From Lepidodermella squamata (taxonomy: Eukaryota > Gastrotricha), in the NCBI GenBank assembly GCA_047495785.1, contig JBLDXI010000029.1:806001-870000 (forward strand): a DNA stretch of 64,000 nucleotides, written 5' to 3'. Under the pieces are notes generated by a model, which saw nothing but the letters and a program-made list of their open reading frames with translations, ran no database searches and was not told the DNA's origin. Positions within the stretch are counted from its first letter, which is position 1; every line of letters starts with the position of its first letter. Shown piece by piece: positions 16,979 to 27,311 of the stretch. The position numbers were made by a program, and so were the translations under genes.

Positions 16979-19470
16979 ATGGACTATGAGCACAAGAACC
17001 CTCTAACCTATTTTCAATTGCCGGAGGTCTGTTCTCGCAATGAATCATTCAACAATGCGTGGATCGATTTCAGGACTAAGAATGACATTGATGCTGCGAG
17101 ACTGCCGAACAACTGTAGAGCTTTCTTAGAAAACTGTACGATAGAAGAGACTGTTCATTGCATTTCGCGAAATATCGAGTACTGGTCGTATTTTATATAT
17201 TGGTTGCCGTTTGGCATTCTCGGAAGTATGATGGCCAGTTTTCTGAATTTTTTCGTAACTTACCTCATTTCCGGCTTACCTTTCAAACCGGTAAGTTGCT
17301 ACGCGTACAAACCAAATCCTTACTAATGTCATTTAATATATTTCTACATTATTTCTAGCGCCATGTTATTTTGATCAGCTTGTCCATATCTGACGCGTCC
17401 CTTGGCAATGCGTCCTTCATATCATTCTTGTGTGATTACTATCCACCAGTCTTCGATCGCCAACCTCTCGTGAATTTTATGGCGAATGTTGTTACTATGG
17501 TATTGACAAGGTTTATATTTCTAGTGCACTTGTTGAAGAAGCACTTGTTTGCAGATGTGTTGGTATGTCTCAACAACAAGCTTACTTTTGCTAGCAGTAG
17601 ACAGCTTCTTAGCAACCCGGTTCGCCTTCAGATACGCTGAGGTTTGGTGTTTAAATGCGACCAAAGCCACGATCGTTATTCAATGGATCGGCTGTACGTT
17701 CTTAGCCGTCCACGTGAATGTTAAGCCTCACGATAACATCATTATGCACTCCATGCTTTTTGGCACGCTTGTCGCTATTCAAATCGTTATTTTCACTCTT
17801 TCCATCGATATTTTCGGCCTTACAGAGCGGATAAGGTCAGGATAGATCCTGCAATAGCTTTCAAATCTATTTCAGAATTTATTAGGCGTCTTAGGAAGGC
17901 TTCGACGCGAGAGAGCGAGCAGTCGAAACGCACTTTGAGGTATATTTTAGGCTTCATGTGTAAAGTTGATCCGTGCTTTGTCGTTGGCAGGGAAAGCCGC
18001 GTCAAGTCCTTGGTGACGATCGTCATTATCATAGTCTGCTCCTACATTTTCTGGATACCGTTATTTGTGAATTTATTCTTCAGCCAAAAGCTTCAGGAAA
18101 AAAGCGACCCTTCGCTGTTATAGTAAGCAATTTTGAATTACTAGCATATAATTATTTTATATTAGTATTTTATAAAGCACTCAAAAATATAGGTCGTGTA
18201 AACGTGCCAATTCGATATTTTTGATACAACACTCGTAAATCGTTATATATTGAACTCGCCGTACTCGATTCACTCGTCTTCACTCGCATTCGACTCGCTC
18301 TGATTAGTAAATCTCGACCAGCGCAGTTCAGATATATAGACTTTGTACATGTGTTTGCTAAAGTTGATTAAGGAGGATTAAGCGCACTTGCTTACGAGAA
18401 ATCGTTCCTTGTCCCTTATTTCCGGTTCTTGCCTTATAATTCATAAAATACGGTTATAAAAACTAATATTCTCTGTCTGTTGGTCTATTTCATTTTTGAT
18501 AGCCTTATCTGCTTTGTCGTCAGCTGCCTTCAGCTGAACTCGATAATAAACCCGGTCATTTACGCATTCCGATTCTGGCTTCGACGCGAGAGAGCGAGCA
18601 GTCGAAACGCACTTTGAGGTATATTTTAGGCTTCATGTGTAAAGTTGATCCGTGCTTTGTCGTTGGCAGGGAAAGCCGCGTCAAGTCCTTGGTGACGATC
18701 GTCATTATCATAGTCTGCTCCTACATTTTCTGGATACCGTTATTTGTGAATTTATTCTTCAGCCAAAAGCTTCAGGAAAAAAGCGACCCTTCGCTGTTAT
18801 AGTAAGCAATTTTGAATTACTAGCATATAATTATTTTATATTAGTATTTTATAAAGCACTCAAAAATATAGGTCGTGTAAACGTGCCAATTCGATATTTT
18901 TGATACAACACTCGTAAATCGTTATATATTGAACTCGCCGTACTCGATTCACTCGTCTTCACTCGCATTCGACTCGCTCTGATTAGTAAATCTCGACCAG
19001 CGCAGTTCAGATATATAGACTTTGTACATGTGTTTGCTAAAGTTGATTAAGGAGGATTAAGCGCACTTGCTTACGAGAAATCGTTCCTTGTCCCTTATTT
19101 CCGGTTCTTGCCTTATAATTCATAAAATACGGTTATAAAAACTAATATTCTCTGTCTGTTGGTCTATTTCATTTTTGATAGCCTTATCTGCTTTGTCGTC
19201 AGCTGCCTTCAGCTGAACTCGATAATAAACCCGGTCATTTACGCATTCCGATTCTGCGACGTTCGAGCTCGGCTTGCGACCTTTTTGCGCCGTTTCGATG
19301 GACTTCGGCAGCTTAGCAGCTTTTTGTCTGGACGGAGCGGAGAATCGAAAGAAAACGGTCAAAAATACACTTCTAACAGCCATCGTTCACTGAATGCACA
19401 TGTTCCCGTGGAAAAAGAACAAAATGCTACTGCTCATGACAAAACCATAGAATCTCAGATGCTGGAATGA
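16979..19470 (+). CDS. Class A-like GPCR, copy 1, with internal tandem duplication
   Basis: Six-exon model: 16979-17290, 17359-17499, 17555-17835, 17886-17939, 17991-18122 and 19182-19470, giving 402 residues with all junctions GT-AG and in frame. An N-terminal Cys-containing ectodomain (about 65 residues) precedes TM1. TM2 carries LSISDASLGN. TM3 ends in DSFLATRF where most class A receptors have DRY. TM4 has IQWIGC, TM6 CSYIFWIP (like CWxP), and TM7 NPVIY. A 679-bp tandem duplication (17898-18576 and 18577-19255) copies the TM6 exon (again at 18670-18801) and the first half of the TM7 exon. An earlier, truncated last exon (18503-18617) is therefore available. The ligand is unknown. Confidence 0.8.
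17898..18576 (+). repeat. Tandem duplication unit 1 (679 bp) inside class A receptor 1
   Basis: Unit 1 runs from within exon 4, through the TM6 exon, to a point inside the TM7 exon. The second unit, 18577-19255, appears identical by eye. The junction falls within a TTCTGG sequence. The units are direct and adjacent. Near-perfect identity means a very recent event or an assembly artefact. Confidence 0.9.
18577..19255 (+). repeat. Tandem duplication unit 2 (679 bp)
   Basis: The second copy of the unit. Its exon-4 fragment (18577-18618) has lost the splice acceptor. Its TM6 exon (18670-18801) keeps both splice sites. Its TM7 exon start (19182) continues into the unique 3' end of the gene. Confidence 0.9.
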
Positions 19471-20333
19471 AGTCCCATTTCTGTGAAATCTGGAAATCGG
19501 AATCTGCCTGTTTCTGACCTAATGCCGCTCAGTGGGATAGAGCAATAAATTGAAATGAATTTCCGTTGATCTATCCGCTCTTTCGTTCTATCGGGTTTAA
19601 TTCAGAGCAGCTATTACTTAGCTCATGAATTCGGAAGCTCATCGCAACGAAAACAGGGCGACAAGCATCTGAGCAACTTTTATAATGTAAGCATAATTGT
19701 AATGTAAGTAGGAATAGTAGGAACCGGCAACCTAAAGCAACGGATCAATCCTAGCCTTTAAGAACGAACGAATAGGAATCGTGAACTTAGGTTGAAAGGT
19801 AAATGTGGTATTAGGCTTCAATAATCAGTCCAAACAGCCCAGCCAGATCGCATCGATCCAATCTTTGACGTTGTGGAAATAACTGTGAACGAATGAGTAA
19901 ATGAAAATCATAAGTATTCATACTTTTAGCATTCCGATGATAGCTGTCATAAATAAAGCCTCGTGTATTTTGATTTTATTATTTTCAGCCTGGATTTTAG
20001 CACAAGGCTGAGACGAACTGAAATAGAATAGAATTTCCGGAATGAACAAATTGCGTCGGCTGCGAATTTGCTGAGAGAGCCAATCGTCTTCACGCTCCAT
20101 TTATTGATCATCAGATTTCAAATGACATGCCTTGCGAATGCCGCAAAGTACTTACTCATCTTTTTTGCAAGTAAATTGGCTTCTTCAACACGTGCGATCT
20201 TGCAAAAGTGATGCGCAAGTAAGGAGCAAATCGATTCCCATCGATTTTTCTCGCTACGCATGAGCTCAATTATGCGGGACCGCGTATCACAACATTGGCA
20301 TTTGAAAAACCAGCAGTTTCCGATTCCGCCAGA
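19471..20333. promoter_or_regulatory. Intergenic and upstream region of class A receptor 2
   Basis: There are 860 bases with no supported gene. AATAAA at about 19544 may end the upstream transcript. The segment 20170-20260 shares ordered blocks (TTGGCTTCTT, TGATGCGCAAG, ATCGATTTTTCTCGC, CGCAT) with the region upstream of receptor 1. Confidence 0.4.
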
Positions 20334-21821
20334 ATGAATTACGAGCGTGAATTTCTGTTCACCTATTCGAAATGGCCTGAAGTTTGTTTGCGAAATAAGA
20401 CGTTCAGAAGAACATGGCTCAATTTCACCAAAAAAATGTACCTTGATGCCTCGACCCTTCCTATCAATTGCCGACCATACTTGGAAAACTGTTCACTACC
20501 AGAGGGTATTCACTGCATTGAAAACAACATTGATTACTGGTCCAATTTCAAATATTGGCTACCGTTCGGCGTTCTTGGATGTTTGGCCTCAATTTTCTTC
20601 AATTTATTTGTAACTTATCTCATCTTCCGCCTGCATTCGAAACCGGTAAAATTGTATTCCGAATATTTCTTCGCTCTAATCGGAAATATTTTTTCAGCGC
20701 CATATTGTTTTGATCAGCATATCTATTTCGGACGCAACACTCGGCAATGCATCTTTCATGTCGTTCTTGTCTGATAACTACCCACCGGTTTTCACTCAGC
20801 AGCCGCTAGTGCAGTTCATTTCAAACGTTATTGTCATCGTAATAACAAAACTTTCAATGCTTAACCCCCAGTCAATGATTTAATTTTACAGTCCTGTTGG
20901 TTCATTTCTACATCCAGCCTACTTCTTTTGGCGATAGACTGCTACCTGGCCACCCGCTTCGTTTTCAGATACGCCGAGGTTTGGGTTTTCAATGCTACCA
21001 AAGCTCTGGTAATCATACAATGGCTCGGATGCACAAGCTTTGCTGTCTATGTGAAAGCTAAGCCTCGAGATAATGTCATTACCCACTTGACGCTTTTCGG
21101 AATGCTAGTCGCTATCCAAATTGTAGTGTTAGTCCTTTCAATCGACGCGTTCAATCTTACTGAACGGATAAGGTACATAATATCAAACTCAAATAAGGTT
21201 AGCTGAATTTGTGATTATAGACGCCAAAGAAAAGCTTCGACACTCCCGAGCGACCATTCGAAACAAATATCCAGGTAGGAGCAACATTCGTTGATTTTTC
21301 ACTTTTATAAGGATTTTGCTTATCAGGGACAGCCGTGTTAAATCTTTGGTGACCATATTGGTGCTGATAGCCTGCTCTTACATCCTTTGGATTCCGCTGT
21401 TCGCAAATTTAGCCGTCAGCCAGATGGTTCAGAAAACCAATGATCGTTTGCTGCTTTAGTGAGTGGACCAAGCAGAAAAATTACCCAATTTTAATTGTAA
21501 TCTTTGCTTCTTTACAGCATCGCCGCCCTTGTCGTCAGCTGCCTTCAGTTGAACTCCGTCGTGAATCCGATAATTTACGCTCTACGATTCTCAGACGTTC
21601 GGGCTCAACTGGCGACATTTTTCGGCCGTTTCGGCGATTCACGACGGCAGAGCAGTTTCCTGAATAGAGAAGGCAGTAAAATTTCTGAGAGTGGTCGAAG
21701 ACTCACGGCCAACTTCATGAATTCGTCGAAAGTATGTGTTACGTTAGAAATGAAACCGGTGCAGGTTTCTGCTCGTGATGATGAACAAACATGGGAACCC
21801 AGTGCTACACCCTTGGAATAA
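20334..21821 (+). CDS. Class A-like GPCR, copy 2
   Basis: Six exons: 20334-20645, 20698-20838, 20892-21172, 21221-21274, 21327-21458 and 21518-21821, giving 407 residues. All exon lengths (312, 141, 281, 54, 132, 304) equal those of copy 3. An in-frame upstream ATG at 20295 exists, but the start at 20334 (MNYER) matches copy 3 (MNYER) and copy 1 (MDYEH). TM3 ends with DCYLATRF, so the DRY arginine is replaced by Cys. TM4 has IQWLGC, TM6 CSYILWIP and TM7 NPIIY. The 54-nt exon 4 encodes the basic third cytoplasmic loop. Introns are 48-62 nt. It is an orphan receptor, probably at the plasma membrane. Confidence 0.88.
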
Positions 21822-23401
21822 AGCAACAAGAATGAGACCATTGTTTCTTCGATGGTAAGAAAGAGGAGAAAGGGTGCTGAATTTCTGAAAATTTCAAAGT
21901 CATGCATGCAGACAAAAATCAGACATTGCCAAGTTTGGAATTCTGGACTTTCGCGGTTGGAGAGGGCTGTTTTTTACCACCTCGACGTTATCTTGTGACG
22001 TTATCTTCGCTTCGACCTGAAGCCAACCACAGCAACTCGACCATGTGATGCTTTACTCGAGCTTCTCAGACATCTTAACATTAGCCGAGGCGAGGAGGTA
22101 CCAGCATACAACGATCTCTTACTTCGCCTTCATCTAGGCCTTAGGGATTGCTTCGTTCACCGGAAGTGAGTATAAAAACTAAAAATGCCGCCGAGTTTCA
22201 AGATAATTCTCTTTTAATTACAAATTGTCATTATTGTGTGAGTCCTTTTCCTTTTGTATGTGCTGAGACTGCAAGCAATATTTTGATTATCGCTATTCCA
22301 TACTGGGCATTCGATAGTTTCTTAATCTTGTTTGTAAATATCAGATTTCTGAATACAATTAGCTCAGTTCTATTTTTCAATTAAATAAGTGGTTTTTGGC
22401 AAAACTGCCTAGGATTTCGGGATCTGTCAATGTCTACTGTAAAGCACCTCGCAAAACATTATTTCCAGGGAAATAATTAATTATGATTTCGGTAGCATGT
22501 GTTATTTGGTATTTATATACCGAAAGTTACTATTAGTCTTTTCCAGAATATTTCCAGCTTGAATTTCACAGAAAAATATGTGCGCAAGTAATAGAAGTTT
22601 TTTAGCGGAGCCCTTATAAGCTGAATAAAAACGTTCACTCACGCGATGTCTCTGTAAGTGGTAGCTTGCAAATGGATTTGCCACTTACAGGGCTGTGTAA
22701 AAGTCACACTTTTACTTAGACGTGGTTTTTGTCGATTTATAATTCTATTATATTTGTCCACACATGTAAGAGTTGTTTTATTGTGCATGTGCGTCAAACC
22801 ATCATTTCCACAAACGCTGAATAGCAAATAATCGAAATCGCGAACTAGAGCTACATGTTATAGGGAATAAGGACTGCATGGTTTTTAAGGCTGCCTGAAC
22901 ACTTGATTCAGGCCAAAAGAAAAGCCCCACCGCTTGCCATTTTCTGAATTTTATGAATTTTATGAATATCTGACTTGCTAGGTTTTTTCGCTAATTTCCG
23001 CAGCTTAAAGCTGGGCTTTGAAGAAGAACTTGGTATTTTACGCTTTAACGGATAACGCTGCGTGATGTGTTTCAACTTTCACAGAGAGTTCTATGACCTT
23101 TGCGTCCTATTTCTATCAGGGCTTTTTAGCCAAACGAATATGGGTTAGGAGTTTGGGTTCGGCTTAGGTCAATTTTTGAGTTTTTACAAAGTTAGATTTT
23201 AGAGTCATTGCGCTGCGAAAAAATGCATTTTCAAGCGGGAAAACTGGCTACGGTTTCGGAACCGCGTTTTATTTTTTATAAACTTTTTTATATATTCCTA
23301 AAAACCTCTCATTAACAATAGCATTTCGGCTCAAATTAAATAAAGAAATATGTATGGGAGACTGTACCCTTAAAATTCTGAAGCTATGCATTTTATTTGA
23401 G
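21822..23401. other. Intergenic, one coding-like fragment
   Basis: About 1.6 kb without a convincing gene. At about 21998-22166 an open frame encodes a coding-like string including RPCDALLELLRHLN and ending CFVHRK. It is preceded by a tandem GACGTTATCTT duplication and a stop, and has no recognisable domain. It may be an exon remnant. The rest is AT-rich. Confidence 0.3.
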
Positions 23402-23487
23402 AATAAATGTTCAAATTAGCATGTTTCGATTAATAAGGCATAACTTTATTGAAAGCGCTTTTATTCTTCTATCTTTAAATTTCTTTT

Positions 23488-23529
23488 GCAACGTTTCGAC
23501 GTTATTCTCAACGTCATCTTCAGGCATCT
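23488..23529 (-). ncRNA. Hammerhead-ribozyme-like motif, left arm of the Penelope-like element
   Basis: On the minus strand the order is TGC-CTGAAGA-stem-GAAAC-GTT-GCA. The stem II arms GACGTT/AACGTC enclose a GAGAAT loop, and TGC/GCA could form a short stem I. This fits the conserved CUGANGA and GAAA core with a UH cleavage site. Such minimal hammerheads are known from Penelope-like elements. One extra U lies between the core and stem II, so activity is uncertain. Confidence 0.6.
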
Positions 23530-23703
23530 ATCAAGACAAAACAAATAACGATTAAAAGTAGAAGTCATCAACAAAGGTCTGTTAGACATAAATAAGAATT
23601 AGGATATAGGCGGATGAAGTGGAAAGAGATGAAGACACAACAAGGATTTTAGGTATTTTGAGAGAGGTAAGTAGTAAATAGTAAGATTGTTGAGTCGACT
23701 AGA

Positions 23704-24258
23704 TTGTCAGGTCACCCTGACAATCTAGTCGACTCAACAATCGCCGACTTCGTGGAAAAAACCTTTCTCCAACAAAAGAAGCTGAAGGATCCAAACCAAC
23801 AACCAGTCGGAGTCATCATACCCTTCAAGGACCAGAAATCAACAGACTCACTGAGAAGGCAATTCAAGGAGCTTAGCAACAAGATCTCCCTCAACGTCGA
23901 ACCGGTTTTCACCAGCCGTAAAATTGGCGATAAATTCCCTGCCAAGGAGAAGAAGCTGCCGATTGTCAATACCCAATGTGTTGTGTACTACTTCAAATGT
24001 AGTCGGTGCGACGCCGACTATGTGGGGATGACCACCAAACACCTACACCAAAGAATCGACCAGCACCGGTATACCGACGTCGGCAAGCACGTTAAAGACC
24101 ACGGAGACAACGTTGACTGCCTTGAATCTAAGTTTACCGTCCTTGCGAAGTGCAGGTCGAAGTTTGACTGCCTCGTCTACGAAATGCTGTTCATCCGCGA
24201 GAAAAAACCAAAAATCAACAAACAAACAGACTCAATAAAGGCTAAATTGTTTACATAA
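23704..24258 (+). pseudogene. Penelope-like element protein, C-terminal fragment with GIY-YIG endonuclease
   Basis: About 184 residues of open frame without a proper ATG at the start, which lies inside the palindrome. It ends at a normal stop codon. The C-terminal half is a GIY-YIG nuclease: VVYYFKC, then DYVGMTT, the catalytic-type Arg in LHQRIDQH, a His/Asp-rich middle and the Glu of YEMLFIREKKP near the end. Two CxxC-like Cys pairs precede the YVG motif. Such domains follow the reverse transcriptase in Penelope-like elements. The polymerase is absent, so it is scored as a truncated element gene. Confidence 0.8.
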
Positions 24259-24457
24259 CACACATGTTACACCCTTATCGTGTACTTCTAAATTGTAAAT
24301 ATTCTTACTATTTACTACTTACCTCTCTCAAAATACCTAAAATCCTTGTTGTGTCTTCATCTCTTTCCACTTCATCCGCCTATATCCTAATTCTTATTTA
24401 TGTCTAACAGACCTTTGTTGATGACTTCTACTTTTAATCGTTATTTGTTTTGTCTTG

Positions 24458-24505
24458 ATAGATGCCTGAAGATGACGTTGAGAATAACGTCGAAACGTTG
24501 CAAAA
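24458..24505 (+). ncRNA. Hammerhead-ribozyme-like motif, right arm of the Penelope-like element
   Basis: Same motif as in the left arm, now on the plus strand. CTGAAGA lies at 24466-24472, the 6-bp stem GACGTT/AACGTC spans about 24474-24491, and GAAAC is at 24492-24496 with GTT as candidate cleavage triplet. Preservation of the motif in both arms is partly trivial because the arms are copies of each other. Confidence 0.6.
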
Positions 24506-24555
24506 GAAATTTAAAGATAGAAGAATAAAAGCGCTTTCAATAAAGTTATGCCTTA

Positions 24556-25818
24556 ATAAATGTTCAGCAAACAAAATCGACGTGGGCAAGTTCGCTTATA
24601 CGGCATTTATCCATTTCATAGATGTTGCAGTAATGGAGGGAGCACTGTAGTACCAAAAGATAAAGCTACTCTATAATCGATCTACCCGGTGTTCTGGTTA
24701 AATCGGGGGCTATATGAAATTCGTTTAGAGCCTGTTGCATCAAGTCCCACCACAGCAGAGGGCTTCCCATAAACAAGCATGACATATAAAGTCTATGATT
24801 GAATAGAAAAGCTAATGGCTTTTTTGTATTATGGGGCTATTTTCACGATTTCAGGATTCAGCTGGTTATTAGCTCTGCGCTATCGATACTTTAATGTGTA
24901 CCAGAAAAAATAACTCTTTTGCTTTTGAGCACGAATTTAGGTGTATTTTGAAAATCCTCTGATTGGGATTTATCCGTTTCGATCCAAGCCGCATTTCAAA
25001 TGTTAGAAACGCTGCTGGCTTAGCCAGCACTACTAATGAGGCTATTATTTCGACCTCAATTAAGATTATCCTTTAATTAATTGTTTCTTTCATGAAAAAA
25101 ACACATTTTATTGCTTTATTTTATTGTTGAGGAGCTGTAAAGGTGTGGCACTTATCGAGGGAAACGCACATAGCTATGGTGTACTTGAGAGCAGGGAGCA
25201 CTGTAATTTGTAGAAAGAATTAGGGAATCAGAACGAGGCGAGCGAAAATTTTAAGAATTTGTATAACTTTCATTATTTAGGACCACAGTCCTTTAAGTTA
25301 AGAGCTCAGCGTAAGAGAGCTTTTGAAGCAGGAGTAAGTCTTCTTAATAAAAAAGGTAATTCACCGCTGCCCCTAGTTACCTGTTGCAAGCAAGGCCGGG
25401 CTTCTTGTGTACAACTGCGTAAGCACTGCAGCAAATTCCAACAGCTGTTTACCAAGTCAATGGAAACAGTTTAAATTATTCATATTTTCGAATTCCCTAC
25501 AAGAGGGCCGACTAAATCCTCCCGGCCGGCTAAATGGCTTCAGCTAAGTAGGATTTCGGAAGAGACGGAGTGAAAAATGAAAAAGCATCCAATTAGGCAT
25601 GAATTTGTAGAATTTGTGGAGAGCCCATAATCTTCGTATTCAATATATTGATTAGCACTCGCCTTTACCACTAAGATGAACTCATTTTTCCCGCTAGATT
25701 GCCTTTTAAATTGCTTACGATCTTATACGATTTTAATCGATTGTCGTGGTTTTCTAGGCGATTTTTCTTCTTTGAAAATGCGATCATCATTTGGAAAGCA
25801 GACCCGCTGTTTCTCGAA
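24556..25818. other. Intergenic and upstream region of class A receptor 3
   Basis: About 1.26 kb. A 71-residue frame at 25259-25474 has no recognisable domain. The shared upstream blocks of receptors 1 and 2 are not clearly present; ATCGATT-like strings near 25735 are weak. No RNA gene is seen. Confidence 0.4.
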
Positions 25819-27311
25819 ATGAACTACGAGCGCGATAATTTTCACTTCTATGTTGAATGGCCTGAATCTTGCTATCGCAATGAAAATTTCAGCAACGTTT
25901 GGTATAATTTCACAGCGAAAACAAACTTTGACGCCTCGAGACTGCCATTCAATTGCCGGGAATACCTGGAAAACTGTTCGTTACCAGGAGCAATTAATTG
26001 CATCGAGCGAAACGTCGATTACTGGTCAAATTTCATGTATTGGTTGCCATTTGGTATCATCGGTTGCGTGCTATCAACTTCTTTGAATCTGTTCGGAACT
26101 TACCTACTACTTCGATTACACTCGAAACCGGTTAATTTTCATTCGAAAGACTCTTTCTAAATGGCAAGAACCTTGATTTTTCAGCGCCATGTTATCTTGA
26201 TCAGCTTGTCGATGTCGGATGCTTCCCTTGGAAATGCGGCGGTCACTTCCTTCTCGACTGATCAGTATCCACCGTTTTTGGATCAACAGCCTCTCGTGCA
26301 CCTCATCTCGAACATTGTGCTCATCGTAATGAAGAGATTTTTGATTGATTACTCTATATTTTCCTATGCTGAACGTTTTTCACAGACGTCTTGGCTCGTC
26401 TCAACATCATGCTTACTTCTGTTAGCCCTAGACTGCTATTTAACAACTCGGTTCGTATTCAAATACACACAGCACTGGATTCTCAATGCTACTAGAGTGG
26501 TGATTCTCATTCAATGGATTGGCTGTGCTAGCCTTGCCGTCTCCCTGAAAATCAATCCTCGCGATAATATGGTCACTCATCTGACATTTCTCGGGTTATT
26601 TTTCGCTGTTCAGGTCGTAGTTCTTGCGCTTTCAATCGACGCCTTCAAACTTACTGAGAGGATAAGGTTCGATTAATTTTGTATGAGAATTTTACGTTGC
26701 ATTTTTCTTCAAGGCGTCTGAGAAACGCATCGACACTCTCTAACGAGCGTGTAAAGAAAATGTCCAGGTATGAATTGTTTCCTTGGTTAATAATTAGTAA
26801 TTAGTATATCTCGACAAATATCAGTAAGAGCCGCTTCAAATCTTTGGTGACAATCTTGGCACTCGTGGCCTGCTCTTACATCCTCTGGATACCCCTATTT
26901 GCGAATCTAGCCGTTAGTCCCAAGATTCAGGAGGCGAATAACAGCTTTCTGGTTTTGTAAGATATCTTTAAGATGCGAGAAGACCTTATCTATTTGCTTT
27001 GCAACAGTGTTGTCGCCTTTGCTGTCAGCTCCCTTCAAATGAACTCTATCGTAAATCCTATAATCTACACGCTAAGATTCTCCGACGTTCGAGAGCAGTT
27101 GGCGATAATTTTCGGCCGTTATCGTGGTACTCGCCGACTGAGCAGATTGTTGACTAAAGAGGATATCAAGTCATTTGAAAGCAGGCGAAAGCTGGCAGTT
27201 GACGTTCTCGCTTCATCAGCTGCACACGGACTTCAACTGGAGATGAGTGAAGTAGCTGTTGGGCTAGACCAATCTTCAGAACAAGATTGCGATGCAGTGT
27301 CTCAGAATTGA
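25819..27311 (+). CDS. Class A-like GPCR, copy 3
   Basis: Six exons: 25819-26130, 26185-26325, 26386-26666, 26714-26767, 26825-26956 and 27008-27311, giving 407 residues, with exon lengths identical to copy 2. The start MNYERDNF is conserved; the longer frame from 25699 adds sequence with no counterpart. The ectodomain has paired Cys (ESCYRN, NCREYLENC, INCIERN) and N-glycosylation sites. TM3 ends DCYLTTRF, TM4 has IQWIGC, TM6 CSYILWIP and TM7 NPIIY. It sits downstream of the Penelope-like insertion, which separates it from copy 2. The missing DRY arginine suggests altered or absent classical G-protein coupling, or a lineage-specific variant. Confidence 0.88.

Larger units (their letters stand above)
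23434..24555 (+). mobile_element. Penelope-like retroelement (5'-truncated, inverted terminal arms)
   Basis: A 1.1-kb element. The two ends, 23434-23684 and 24305-24555, are reverse complements of each other and enclose the C-terminal part of a PLE protein with a GIY-YIG endonuclease. A perfect palindrome (23685-23745, CTGACAATCTAGTCGACTC and its mirror) joins the left arm to the open frame. Both arms contain a hammerhead-ribozyme-like motif. The string AATAAATGTTCA occurs just outside each end (about 23402 and 24556) and may be the target-site duplication. The reverse transcriptase part is missing, so this copy cannot move on its own. Confidence 0.8.

Noticed and set aside
20295-20333. Upstream in-frame ATG of class A receptor 2
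   Set aside because: Paralogues start at the MNYER/MDYEH position, and the extra 13 residues have no counterpart.
25259-25474. 71-codon frame upstream of class A receptor 3
   Set aside because: No domain, weak start context and no splice partner.
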